Source: Mycolicibacterium malmesburyense (GTDB lineage Bacteria; Actinomycetota; Actinomycetes; Mycobacteriales; Mycobacteriaceae). Taken from it: a stretch of 64,000 bases of DNA. The number at the start of each line of letters is the position of its first letter. Within the stretch, counting starts at the first letter, position 1. The notes under the pieces were generated by a model. The model was not told the origin of the DNA. It did no database searches and was given only the letters and a program-made list of their open reading frames with translations. The position numbers were made by a program, and so were the translations under genes. Positions 53,833 to 63,805 of this stretch are shown here, piece by piece. The stretch is taken from the NCBI RefSeq assembly GCF_001050015.1, contig NZ_CVTB01000210.1, forward strand, positions 4,091-68,090. Direction: 5' to 3'.

Positions 53833-55427
53833 GAGATGGGTGTCTTCGCTACGGAGAGGTCTGGGCGGTCGAGCAGGATCGTCGCAAGGTTGTAGCCGGT
53901 CATCCGCTGACCGGCGTCGCGGCCGTACTCTGAATGCCCCGACGCGCCGCTCTTGTATTCGTAGTCCGGGATCGGCGTCCAGCCGGCATCGGTCTGCAGA
54001 TGCGGGAAACGGTACCGGGGCACCGCGGAGTCGGGGTCGCTGATGATTTCGTTCGGGTTCGAGCCCCACCCATGCAGCGGCGCTGCGGCGCCGATGTAAT
54101 TGCTGATGTGGTCGTTGGGTGTAGTCATGACGAAGAAGTTCTTGTCCGTCATCCCGAGTTCGGCGGTTGAGGACGCTTGAAAACCCGGCGACCCGTACAT
54201 CACGGCATTGTCCACCGCCGAACTGGCCCCATCCTGCAGCGCGATGCCCGACACGAGCGAACCGTAGGAGTGCCCGAACAACGCCGTGGTGTGGCCGGGA
54301 TTGTGCGAGGCGGCATCCAAGTTGTGCAGAAACGATGTCAGCTTCGGCGCACCAGCCTGCGCCAAATCATCGGTCGGCGTGTCCCACGAGACGATGTCCG
54401 GCGGGGGTTGATACCCCGTCCAAGCAATGGTGGAGATGTTTGTGCCCTCGTTCACGCGCGTCGCGATGTCCACGGCCTCATTTCGCAGTTCCCCGGCTTC
54501 ACGGGTCATACCGGCGAGCGCGCTGCGCGTTGTGCTCGACACACCGGGCACGGTCACCGACACGTGGTCGGCTTTGAACGGGTCGCCGATCGCGGTAGCT
54601 GCCGGGATCATCTCGGACCAGTCATCGGGCTTCTCCAAATAGATCAGGTGGGAGTCGTCCTCCAGTAGCGCTTCTTCGATAGCGGCGATGTCAGCCAGCC
54701 GGTCCTCCTTGACTTGGCCGTCCGGCAGCTGGCTGACTTCCTCCTTCATGTCCTGCAGCACTTCACGATTCGCGTAGTCGATCGCCCCGACGTCACCCGA
54801 GGACATATCGGTGGCATGCTCCGGGTCTTGCCGCTCCTTATCGTCGCCGAGCATCTGCGTCGAATCGTCGCCGCTCTGGTCGAACGTAATCCCCTTTAAC
54901 TCAGCTGCTTTGGCCTTCACCTCGCTCGCGACGTGGTTATCCGTCTGAGCGAGCTGATCGGCGTGCCAGCGGATGTACTCCGCGTGCTCGGTGGCGGCGC
55001 GCTGGCGGACGGCTGCTTCGAGCTCATCTCTGTACTGTGTATCGGTCACGGACAGGTCTTCACCGACACTGAACCCGTCCGCTTCGGCATCGGCGATCGC
55101 ATCCATTACCTTACTTTGGGCGGCCCGAAGATCACCTGCGCCGCGCGACGCGACCTCGGCGGCCCGTCGCATCAGTTCGCTTTGGCGTCGCACTACCACC
55201 ATGTCGGCAGTGACACGGTCGGATGCTGCCTCAGCAGCGCTGCCCGTCCACGTGGTGCCGCCCGGCGCACGCACATTCTGCGCGTGTTCCCCGAACAGCC
55301 CCTCGGATTCGGCCGCCAGCCCGCGCCACCGCGTTGCAGCACCCTCCAGATGTGCGACATCCCAATTTGCGATCTGTGAACGCGTCGGCACCGTCGAACT
55401 GGTGCCCACCGCGGCGGCCGGGGTCAC
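53829..55427 (-). CDS. DUF1023 alpha/beta hydrolase with WXG100-like helical N-terminus (Rv2542-like)
   Basis: A 532-residue protein. Residues about 15-110 form a helical hairpin region (RWRGLAAESEGLFGEHAQNV, GTTWTGSAAEAASDRVTADM) with a Trp-x-Gly (WTG) turn like WXG100/ESX proteins, then a long coiled-coil part to about residue 290. Residues about 290-480 are the DUF1023 alpha/beta-hydrolase domain with nucleophile elbow LFGHSYGSLVSGIA (Ser) and a late His (YEYKSGASGHSEYG). No signal peptide is seen, consistent with type VII (ESX) export. The GTG start overlaps the stop of the EspC-like gene. Base composition here is visibly less GC-rich than in the core genes nearby. Confidence 0.85.
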   Translation of the reverse strand: MTPAAAVGTSSTVPTRSQIANWDVAHLEGAATRWRGLAAESEGLFGEHAQNVRAPGGTTWTGSAAEAASDRVTADMVVVRRQSELMRRAAEVASRGAGDLRAAQSKVMDAIADAEADGFSVGEDLSVTDTQYRDELEAAVRQRAATEHAEYIRWHADQLAQTDNHVASEVKAKAAELKGITFDQSGDDSTQMLGDDKERQDPEHATDMSSGDVGAIDYANREVLQDMKEEVSQLPDGQVKEDRLADIAAIEEALLEDDSHLIYLEKPDDWSEMIPAATAIGDPFKADHVSVTVPGVSSTTRSALAGMTREAGELRNEAVDIATRVNEGTNISTIAWTGYQPPPDIVSWDTPTDDLAQAGAPKLTSFLHNLDAASHNPGHTTALFGHSYGSLVSGIALQDGASSAVDNAVMYGSPGFQASSTAELGMTDKNFFVMTTPNDHISNYIGAAAPLHGWGSNPNEIISDPDSAVPRYRFPHLQTDAGWTPIPDYEYKSGASGHSEYGRDAGQRMTGYNLATILLDRPDLSVAKTPIS

Positions 55428-55702
55428 ATCGTCTCCGCGAGATTGCCGGCAGCGCGTTCATCGGTGCTCTGATAAACGCTGCTCGCTGACTTCATATCTG
55501 CGGCCTGCAGCGCGACTCGCTCCGACTGGCTACTACGCGCTGCGGCGATTGCCGCTTCCAGGGCCGACACCGCCGCATGCGTCGCCTGACCGCCACCTGC
55601 ACCTACTGCTGCCGGGGTTGCGCCCAACTCGGCGGCGAGCCCGTCACTGCTGGCGGCGGCGGTGCTCAAGCCCGCGGGATCGACATTGAGGTTCTCTGAC
55701 AC
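55424..55702 (-). CDS. EspC-like ESX secretion-associated protein
   Basis: A 92-residue protein. The GTG at 55702 gives VSENLNVDPAGLSTAAASSD, close in pattern to the EspC/DUF2580 family (NLxVxPxxL start), then Gly/Ala-rich and helical to the end (SALEAAIAAARSSQSERVAL, QSTDERAAGNL). Such short proteins are type VII secretion substrates or partners and commonly precede DUF1023/WXG hydrolases. A GGAAGG site lies 9 nt before the GTG. The longer open frame upstream to 55918 has no conserved pattern. It is the first gene of the EspC-like/hydrolase/LppA operon. Confidence 0.8.
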   Translation of the reverse strand: MSENLNVDPAGLSTAAASSDGLAAELGATPAAVGAGGGQATHAAVSALEAAIAAARSSQSERVALQAADMKSASSVYQSTDERAAGNLAETM

Positions 55703-55921
55703 CCCGTATGCCCTTCCAGCCCAGGAACCGTTGCAACCATCATGCCGAGCAAACGTCGGCCCACCCAGAGTAATGGGCGACGAACACGGCCCGTGCTGGG
55801 CAATCAGATACCGCAGGATAGTTTTTGCCGTTACCTGCGACGATCGCGTAGGTAACGACGGTTGAGTTACCCAGACGCGATTGCTCCTGGCTTGCTCCAC
55901 GAGCTCGGCGGGTAGCACACA

Positions 55922-55940
55922 ACTCCCTCATCCAGGGAGT
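55922..55940. promoter_or_regulatory. Inverted repeat upstream of the EspC-like operon
   Basis: ACTCCCT (55922-55928) and AGGGAGT (55934-55940) form a perfect 7-bp inverted repeat with a CATCC loop. It stands in the 298-bp gap between the EspC-like start and the CAT-anticodon tRNA, about 220 bp before the operon start and 60 bp beyond the tRNA 3' end. It may end the tRNA transcript or bind a regulator. The rest of the gap shows no gene or repeat that I can support. Confidence 0.4.
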
Positions 55941-56000
55941 GACAAGGATCAGCCGAAGTAACTAATGTCAGCCATCAACCGCAGTAATACACCGTCACAG

Positions 56001-56074
56001 TGGGGCGGGCGGGGCTCGAACCCGCGACCAACGGATTATGAGTCCGCGGCTCTAACCAACTGAGCTACCGCCCC
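56001..56074 (-). tRNA. tRNA with CAT anticodon (Met elongator or Ile2)
   Basis: The minus strand folds as a complete cloverleaf: acceptor GGGGCGG/CCGCCCC, D arm GCTC-AGTTGGTTA-GAGC, anticodon stem GCGGA/TCCGT with loop CTCATAA (anticodon CAT), T arm GCGGG-TTCGAGC-CCCGC, discriminator A, no encoded CCA. The acceptor begins with a normal G-C pair, so it is not the initiator. Whether it is elongator tRNA-Met or the lysidine-modified tRNA-Ile2 cannot be settled from the sequence by eye; the variable loop TTGGTC resembles that of E. coli ileX. Confidence 0.9.
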
Positions 56075-56121
56075 CGGCGCGACGCGCGGCACCATGTTCC
56101 CACATCGCTCGAAACCGGTGG

Positions 56122-56973
56122 TCAGGCGATATCGGCGTACACCGGTTGCCCGTCGTCGCCGATCGAGTACCGCTCGGTGCCCGACGCCACCCGCGGAGCG
56201 TCGGCCCCCAGCGACACCGCGATCTTGTTGCACGCATTGCGCATGACGTCCAGCGTCAGTTCGAACGCCTGTTTCTGCGAGAAATGCCGCCGCACGCCCG
56301 CCACCACATCCGCGTCGATGCGCGCCGGCGACCAGATCAGCGCGTCGACGTACCGCAGCGCCGCCTTGTGCGCATCGGTCAGGCCGTCCGCGGACTCATA
56401 CCGCTCGATCTGGGTGTACATGTTCTCGGACCCGCCCGAGTCCAGCGCGTCCCCGTCCCGCAGCGACTTGCACAACCGGCAGTTGTGCTGCGTCGCGCCC
56501 CGCAACCGCACGATCTCCGTGGTCACCGGATCGAGTGACCGCAACCGCGCCACCGCTGGCGCGAACCCGTTCAGCAGCGCGTCGACCGGATCGGACTCGT
56601 GATCCCACTCCACGACCTTCGCGTAACCCGGCCTTCCCAGGCCCAACACCTCACACCCCGCCCACATCCGCGGCACGAAGTCCGCGATGAACATCGCCAC
56701 CACGCTCCGAAAAGCGTTGTCGCCCAGCGTCTCCATCAACCGCTTGCGCTGATTGTCGCCGATCCCTGACACGTCGGTAGCGAACTGCTCGGCGAATGCC
56801 GCCACCACCCGATCCGATTCGGTGGTCTCGTCGACCAGGTCGACCTCCACCGCCAGCGGCGGCAGCGACAGCGCCCTGCCGCACGTCAGTCGGATCAGCG
56901 TGTCTCGTTCGCTCTCACCCGACGACATCGCCACCAAACCGGCGATCCGATCGGCAAGCTCATCAGCGCCCAC
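56122..56973 (-). CDS. Carboxymuconolactone decarboxylase-like (AhpD-fold) protein
   Basis: A 283-residue all-helical protein. Near residue 155 it has EIVRLRGATQHNCRLCKSLR, the CxxC (C165, C168) segment of the AhpD/carboxymuconolactone decarboxylase superfamily with the usual preceding Glu, and the C-terminal part (SQKQAFELTLDVMRNACNKI) matches the family helix. AhpD-type CxxC proteins act as thiol-dependent peroxide or disulphide reductases; which class this belongs to is unclear. The GTG at 56973 lies 7 bp behind the tldE-type stop and probably is coupled. Ends beside the tRNA gene. Confidence 0.75.
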   Translation of the reverse strand: MGADELADRIAGLVAMSSGESERDTLIRLTCGRALSLPPLAVEVDLVDETTESDRVVAAFAEQFATDVSGIGDNQRKRLMETLGDNAFRSVVAMFIADFVPRMWAGCEVLGLGRPGYAKVVEWDHESDPVDALLNGFAPAVARLRSLDPVTTEIVRLRGATQHNCRLCKSLRDGDALDSGGSENMYTQIERYESADGLTDAHKAALRYVDALIWSPARIDADVVAGVRRHFSQKQAFELTLDVMRNACNKIAVSLGADAPRVASGTERYSIGDDGQPVYADIA

Positions 56974-56980
56974 CCATCGA

Positions 56981-58350
56981 TTATTGCGCCTGACTGACCG
57001 ACGACATGTGGAAGTCCGGAATCCGCAGCGTCGGCATTGCCGCGCGCGTCGCCCAATCACCCCATTCGCGGGGCAGCGTGAATTCGGTGACGCCCGCCTC
57101 CGTCGTCCGGCGCAGCAGATCCAGCGGGCTCTCGTTGAAGCGGAAATTGTTGACCGCTGCCGTCACCTCGCCGTCCTCGATCAGGTACACGCCGTCGCGG
57201 GTGAGCCCGGTCAGCAACAGCACCGTCGGATCGACCGCGCGGATGTACCACAGCGTGCTCAGCAACAGCCCCCGCTCAGTGCCGGCGATCATGTCCGCCA
57301 GATCGGACTCTCCGCCTGTCATCAGCAGATTGTCGGCCGGCACCGCCGGGGTCGCGTCGAATTCCGCTGCCGCCGCCCGCGAATACGCCAGGGAGTTGAT
57401 CGCACCGTCGCGGATCCAGTCCACCCGGTCGATGTCCATACCGTTGTCGAACACCGAAATCCGTTCTGAGGACGTCGAGGTCGCGACGAACGGCGTGCAC
57501 GCCAACCCCTCGGCGAACGGATCGGAATACATCGTCAACGGCAGATCGGTCAGCCGCTCCCCCACTCGCGTGCCGCCGCCCGGCGCCGAGAACGCCGTGC
57601 GCCCTTCCTGCGCGCCTCGGCCGTCCATCGCCCACGTCAGGAAGATCATCAGGTCGGCCACCGCCGACGGCGGCAGGATCGTCTCGTAGCGTCCGGCGGG
57701 CAACTCCACCGTGCGCGCGGCCCATCCGAGCCGCGTGGACAATTCGTCGAGCATGGAATCGATTGGCACATCGACGAAATCGGCGGTGCTCACACCCACC
57801 CACGCGCTGGCGTCGCTACGTTTGGCGTTGATCTCGACCGAACCCGTCGGCTGTGTGTACCGCCGCCGCAACCCGCCCGAGGTCGCCACGAACGTCGTCT
57901 CCACAATGTGCCGCGCATACCCGTACAACCGGTCATCGCCGCGGAACCCGCGGGCGAGGCCGTCGGTCATCGGCAGGAACACCTCCGCCCCGGTGCCCGG
58001 CACCGGAGCATCCCAATCGGCTGGTGTGTCGCCACCGGCCAGCAGCGGCGCACCGTCGCGGGCCGAGGGCGCCGAACGCGCCGCCTCCTGGGACGCCGCC
58101 ACCAGGCCCGCGATCGTCGACGGGTCCACCTCGCTGGACCGCACCGAGCCGACGTGCGACTCGCTGCCCCTTCGCACCACCGAAACCACCGTCGTGTAGC
58201 GCGTTCTCGACTCCCCGTTTGTGGTCATCGAGTTGCCCGCCCACCGCAACGCCGCGTCGGCGCGGTCCGTCACCAACACGATCGTCTCGTCGGCCCCGCC
58301 CAACCGGGCCGCCTCCGCCAGCGCGATCTCCACCACCTGCTGTGCGCCGA

Positions 58351-58354
<4 letters not shown>
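56981..58354 (-). CDS. TldE/PmbA-like subunit of a metalloprotease
   Basis: A 457-residue protein of the TldE/PmbA family, the inactive partner of TldD. The family layout is present: N-terminal DRADAALRWAGNSMTTNGES and the C-terminal blocks LTDLPLTMYSDPFAEGLACT, LAYSRAAAAEF, GTERGLLLSTLWYIRAVDPT and RDGVYLIEDGEVTAAVNNFR. It lacks the HExxxH zinc motif, as expected. With TldD it forms a heterodimer that degrades small unfolded peptides or matures modified peptides (microcin, PqqA-like or antitoxins in other bacteria). The GTG at 58354 overlaps the tldD stop. Corresponds to Rv2314c. Confidence 0.92.
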
Positions 58355-59871
<1,517 letters not shown>

Positions 59872-59877
59872 GTGACC

Positions 59878-59883
59878 ACCGTA
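59878..59883 (-). promoter_or_regulatory. Leaderless -10 element of the tldD gene
   Basis: On the minus strand TACGGT fits TANNNT and ends 6 nt before the GTG start codon at 59871. The 38-bp divergent gap to uspA therefore must also hold the uspA promoter or the promoters overlap; no convincing plus-strand box was seen. Confidence 0.5.
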
Positions 59884-59909
59884 GTGCGAGGCGCCCTCTG
59901 CCCGCTTTA

Positions 59910-60788
59910 ATGACTCGGATGGCACAGCGCCGCCGCACCACCGCGACCGCGTACGCACTCCTGGCCCCGAGCCTGTTCGGAGTCGTCGCGTCCATGCTGC
60001 TGCCGATGCTCGTGGTGGTCTGGCTGTCGCTGCACCGATGGGACCTGCTGAGCCCGATGCAGTTTGTGGGCGTGCGCAATTGGGAGTCGGTGCTGACCGA
60101 CCCGTCCTTCGGCACCTCGCTGCTCGTCACCCTGCTGTTCGTCACGTTGGTGGTGCCCGCACAGACGCTACTCGGGCTAGTAGCGGCCGCGCTGCTCGCC
60201 CGCGGGCTGCCCGGCAGCGGGTTCTTCCGGACGCTGTACGTGCTGCCGTGGATCTGCGCGCCGCTGGCGATCGCGGTGCTGTGGCGCTGGATCCTGGCCC
60301 CCACCGACGGGGCCGTCAGCGCGATACTCGGTCGCCAGATCGGATGGCTCACCGATCCGACGTTCGCGCTGCCGGTGGTGTCGGCGGTGGTGGTGTGGAC
60401 CAACGTCGGATACGTGACGCTGTTCTTCCTCGCCGGCATCCTCAACATTCCCACCGACATCCACAACGCCGCCCGCACCGACGGCGCGACGACGTGGCAG
60501 CGGTTCCGCCACATCACCCTGCCGATGCTGCGACCGACGCTGTTCTTCGTGCTGGTCACCGGAATCATCGGCGCCGCGCAGGTTTTCGACACCGTGTACG
60601 CGTTGACCGGCGGCGGCCCGCAGAACCGGACCGACCTGGTGGCGCACCGCATCTACGCCGAGGCGTTCGGCGCCGCGGCCGTGGGCCGGGCCGCGGTGAT
60701 GGCGGTGGTGTTGTTCGTCCTGCTGGTCGGCGCGACAATCGTCCAGCAGCTCTACTTCCGACGACGGATCAGCTATGAGCTCACCTAG
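59910..60788 (+). CDS. uspA: Aminosugar ABC transporter permease UspA
   Basis: A 292-residue MalF-type sugar permease with six helices. The EAA loop NIPTDIHNAARTDGATTWQR then FRHITLPMLRPT is diagnostic. Position beside tldD/tldE and ahead of uspB-uspC matches Rv2316-Rv2318, the M. tuberculosis aminosugar importer. The start could be ATG 59910 or the second in-frame ATG at 59919 (MAQRRRTT); neither has a clear ribosome site. Overlaps uspB by 14 bp. Confidence 0.92.
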   Translation: MTRMAQRRRTTATAYALLAPSLFGVVASMLLPMLVVVWLSLHRWDLLSPMQFVGVRNWESVLTDPSFGTSLLVTLLFVTLVVPAQTLLGLVAAALLARGLPGSGFFRTLYVLPWICAPLAIAVLWRWILAPTDGAVSAILGRQIGWLTDPTFALPVVSAVVVWTNVGYVTLFFLAGILNIPTDIHNAARTDGATTWQRFRHITLPMLRPTLFFVLVTGIIGAAQVFDTVYALTGGGPQNRTDLVAHRIYAEAFGAAAVGRAAVMAVVLFVLLVGATIVQQLYFRRRISYELT

Positions 60789-61602
60789 CCGGGTCCCGTC
60801 GGCCGCCGTCATCTACCCCGTCCTGCTGGCGGGCGCGTTGATCACGCTGGCGCCGTTCGTCCTCGGCCTGCTGACCTCGCTGCGGGACCCCCGCGCCTTC
60901 GACACCGAGTCGCCGCTGTCGCTCCCCCTGCCGCCGACGCTGCAGAACTACGCGAACCTCGCCGACGCCGGCTTCGGCCGCGCCATCGTCGTGACCGCGC
61001 TGATGACTGCGGTGATCCTGCTCGGCCAGTTGACCTTCTCGGTGTTGGCGGCGTATGCGTTCGCGCGGCTCCAGTTTCCCGGTCGCGACGCGCTGTTCTG
61101 GGTGTACATCGCGACGCTCATGGTGCCCGCGACGGTGACCGTCGTGCCGCTGTACTTGATGATGGCCGAGGCGGGCCTGCGCAACACCTTCTGGGCGTTG
61201 GTGCTGCCGTTCATGTTCGGTTCGCCGTATGCGATCTTCCTGCTGCGCGAGTACTTCCGCGGCATCCCGGGTGACCTCATCAACGCCGCGCGCATCGACG
61301 GCGCCAATACGTTGGACGTGATCGTGCATGTGGTGTTACCGGCGAGCAGGCCGATCCTGGTGACACTGGCGCTGATCACCGTTGTCTCACAATGGAACAG
61401 CTTCATGTGGCCGCTGGTGATCACCAGCGGAAGCCAGTGGCAGGTGCTGACGGTCGCGACGGCGGGTCTGCAGTCGCGCTACAACGCGCAGTGGCCGCTG
61501 GTGATGGCGGCGACGACGGTGGCGATCGTGCCCCTGCTGGTGTTGTTCGTCGCGTTGGGCCGTCACATCGTGCGCTCCATCGTGGTGACGGGGCTGAAAT
61601 GA
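60775..61602 (+). CDS. uspB: Aminosugar ABC transporter permease UspB
   Basis: A 275-residue MalG-type permease partner of UspA. It has the EAA loop GIPGDLINAARIDGANTLDV then IVHVVLPASRP and the usual N-terminal FVLGLLTSLRDPRAF region. It overlaps uspA by 14 bp and uspC by 4 bp (ATGA). No ATPase gene is present in the operon; in mycobacteria several sugar importers share a common ATPase encoded elsewhere. Confidence 0.93.
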   Translation: MSSPSRVPSAAVIYPVLLAGALITLAPFVLGLLTSLRDPRAFDTESPLSLPLPPTLQNYANLADAGFGRAIVVTALMTAVILLGQLTFSVLAAYAFARLQFPGRDALFWVYIATLMVPATVTVVPLYLMMAEAGLRNTFWALVLPFMFGSPYAIFLLREYFRGIPGDLINAARIDGANTLDVIVHVVLPASRPILVTLALITVVSQWNSFMWPLVITSGSQWQVLTVATAGLQSRYNAQWPLVMAATTVAIVPLLVLFVALGRHIVRSIVVTGLK

Positions 61603-62939
61603 GCCTGCGGCCGAGGTTCTCGACGCTGTTCGCTGCGGGGGTGGCGGTGACCGGCGCGCTGTTGCTCGTCGCGGCCATACTGCTCGGGACACCCGGCGAT
61701 TCGGGTGGGCGCACCGTGGTGACCGTCCGGTTGTGGGACGAGCAGGTCGCCCAGGCCTACCGCGAGTCGTTCGCCGAGTTCGGTCGCGAGCATCCCGGTA
61801 TCGAGGTGCGCGTCAACGTCGTCGCGTACTCCACCTATTTCGACACCCTGCGCACCGACGTCGCGGGCGGCGGCGCCGACGACATCTTCTGGATCAGCAA
61901 CGCCTACTTCGCCGAATACGCCGACACCGGCCGCCTGATGGACATCGGTCGGCTGTTGGGGGCGGACGCGTCGCGGACGTGGGAGTCGTCGGTGGTCGAC
62001 CAGTTCACCCGCGACGGGACGCTGTGGGGTGTGCCGCAACTGACCGATGCCGGCATCGCGCTGTACTACAACGCCGACCTGCTCGACGCGGCGGGCATCG
62101 ACCCGCGCGAATTGACCACGCTCCGTTGGTCGACCGATCCGGAGGTCGACACGCTGCGGGCTCTGCTGGCGCGCCTCACACTCGACCACGAGGGCCGCGC
62201 CGCCGACACAGCGGGCTTCGACGCACGGCGGGTCCGGCAGTGGGGATACAACGCCGCCAACGATCTGCAGGGCATCTACCTCGACTACATCGGTTCGGCC
62301 GGTGGCGCGTTCACCGACGGTGACCGGTTCGCGTTCGACAATCCGCAGGCCGCCCAAGCGTTCGACTATCTCGTCGGGCTGATCAACACCGACCATGTCG
62401 CCCCACCCGCGTCGGCCACCAACGACAACGGCGACTTCTCCCGCAACCAGTTCCTGCAGGGCAAGATGGCGCTGTTCCAGTCGGGCACGTACAACCTGGC
62501 GGCGGTCGCCGACGCCGCCCCGTTCCGCTGGGGTGTCGCGATGCTGCCCGAAGGACCCGCCGGCCGGGTCAGCGTGACCAACGGGATTGCCGCCGCGGGT
62601 AATTCGGCCACCGCGCACCCGGAGGCGGTGCGCGAGGTGTTGGCGTGGATGGGCAGTGCCCGCGGCAACCGGTATCTCGGCGACGGCGGCGCGGCCATCC
62701 CCGCGGTGCTGGACGCGCAGCGGGTCTACCACGAGTACTGGCGTTCCCGCGGCGTGGACGTGAGCCCGTTCTTCGATGTGCTCGCCGGCCCGCGCATCGA
62801 GGCGCCCGGTGGGGCGGGCTTCGCCGCCGGTTTCGACGCGCTCAAGCCGTACTTCGACGAGATGTTCCTTGGCCGGCGGGACGTGCCGTCCACGCTCGCC
62901 GCGGCTCAGCAGGCCGCGAACGCCGCCGCGCAGGGGTGA
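61599..62939 (+). CDS. uspC: Aminosugar-binding protein UspC
   Basis: A 446-residue family 1 extracellular solute-binding protein. The domain is recognisable from VTVRLWDEQVAQAYRESFAE, FWISNAYFAEYADTGRLMDI and GVPQLTDAGIALYYNADLLD. The N-terminus has one hydrophobic segment (AAGVAVTGALLLVAAILLG) but there is no Cys anywhere in the protein, so it cannot be a lipoprotein and is either secreted or held by an uncleaved anchor. The M. tuberculosis orthologue binds amino-sugars related to peptidoglycan fragments. It overlaps uspB (ATGA). Confidence 0.92.
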   Translation: MSLRPRFSTLFAAGVAVTGALLLVAAILLGTPGDSGGRTVVTVRLWDEQVAQAYRESFAEFGREHPGIEVRVNVVAYSTYFDTLRTDVAGGGADDIFWISNAYFAEYADTGRLMDIGRLLGADASRTWESSVVDQFTRDGTLWGVPQLTDAGIALYYNADLLDAAGIDPRELTTLRWSTDPEVDTLRALLARLTLDHEGRAADTAGFDARRVRQWGYNAANDLQGIYLDYIGSAGGAFTDGDRFAFDNPQAAQAFDYLVGLINTDHVAPPASATNDNGDFSRNQFLQGKMALFQSGTYNLAAVADAAPFRWGVAMLPEGPAGRVSVTNGIAAAGNSATAHPEAVREVLAWMGSARGNRYLGDGGAAIPAVLDAQRVYHEYWRSRGVDVSPFFDVLAGPRIEAPGGAGFAAGFDALKPYFDEMFLGRRDVPSTLAAAQQAANAAAQG

Positions 62940-62959
62940 GGGCTCGCCGGCACGTAGAG

Positions 62960-63805
62960 TCAACGCGTGACGGCGCTGGTGCCCGCGACCGTCAACTCCA
63001 GCGCCAGCGCCGCGCCGCACAGCGTGGCGACGATGAGGAACGCCCACCAGTCAATGGCTTTGGGCCCCGACGGCGCGGCGGAGATCTGTCCGGCGCCGCC
63101 CCGCGCGGTGATCGCGTCGCCCATCTCGTCGGCGCGCCGCAGCGCGACGGTGATGGCGGCGGCCAACAGGTCGATCGCCTCGAGCCACCAGCGGCGCCAT
63201 CGCCCCCGCCGGCGTGTGTGCACCTGTTTGGGCCGCAGGTTGCGCGCGGCGTAGAGCACACGGAACTCGTCGATCAGCATCGGGAACGCGCGCAGCGCCA
63301 GGGCCAACGCGACCGCCCACTCGTCGACCGGTATCCGGAACAGCCGCAGCGGACGGCCCAGTTTCGCGACGGCCGGGGCGATTTCGGCGACGTTCGTCGT
63401 CCACGAGACCATCGCCCCGAGCCCGAGCAGCACAATCGACAACGCGGTGATGCGCAGGAAGTTCAGCAGACCGCCCAGCCCGACGTCGACCGAGCCGACC
63501 GAGATGATCGGGCTGCCGCCGGCGAATGTCGCCGTCGACCCGCCGAGGAACAGCAGCACCCACAGCCACTTCGGCACCGACGGGAGCACGCCGCGCGGAA
63601 TGTTGGCCAGTCGCGCCGAGATCAGCACCAGCACCGCGACCGCACCGATCGGCACCCATCCCGGGTAGAACGTCATCAACACGCCGATGGCCGCGACCAG
63701 CAGGAGCTTCGTGCCTGCCCAGAGTTGGTGGACGACGCTGTTGCCGGGCACGGGCCGCAGCAGGACGACACCGCGGCGCTGCCGCCTCTTCGTCGGCGCC
63801 GTCAT
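62960..63805 (-). CDS. ECF transporter transmembrane (T) component
   Basis: A 281-residue integral membrane protein of the EcfT/CbiQ family (Rv2325c type), with about five helices and the cytoplasmic coupling motifs near the C-terminal half: [20 protein letters not shown] and [15 protein letters not shown], the latter matching the Ala-Arg-Gly motif that contacts the ATPases. ECF modules import vitamins or metal ions such as cobalt; the substrate-binding S component is not in the window. The ATG at 63805 overlaps the upstream ATPase stop (ATGA). Confidence 0.9.
   Translation of the reverse strand: MTAPTKRRQRRGVVLLRPVPGNSVVHQLWAGTKLLLVAAIGVLMTFYPGWVPIGAVAVLVLISARLANIPRGVLPSVPKWLWVLLFLGGSTATFAGGSPIISVGSVDVGLGGLLNFLRITALSIVLLGLGAMVSWTTNVAEIAPAVAKLGRPLRLFRIPVDEWAVALALALRAFPMLIDEFRVLYAARNLRPKQVHTRRRGRWRRWWLEAIDLLAAAITVALRRADEMGDAITARGGAGQISAAPSGPKAIDWWAFLIVATLCGAALALELTVAGTSAVTR

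Noticed and set aside
52989..56000. Search for an attachment-site copy of the tRNA 3' end left of 56001
   Set aside because: No direct repeat of the T-arm or acceptor sequence and no integrase gene were seen, so no attachment site is annotated.
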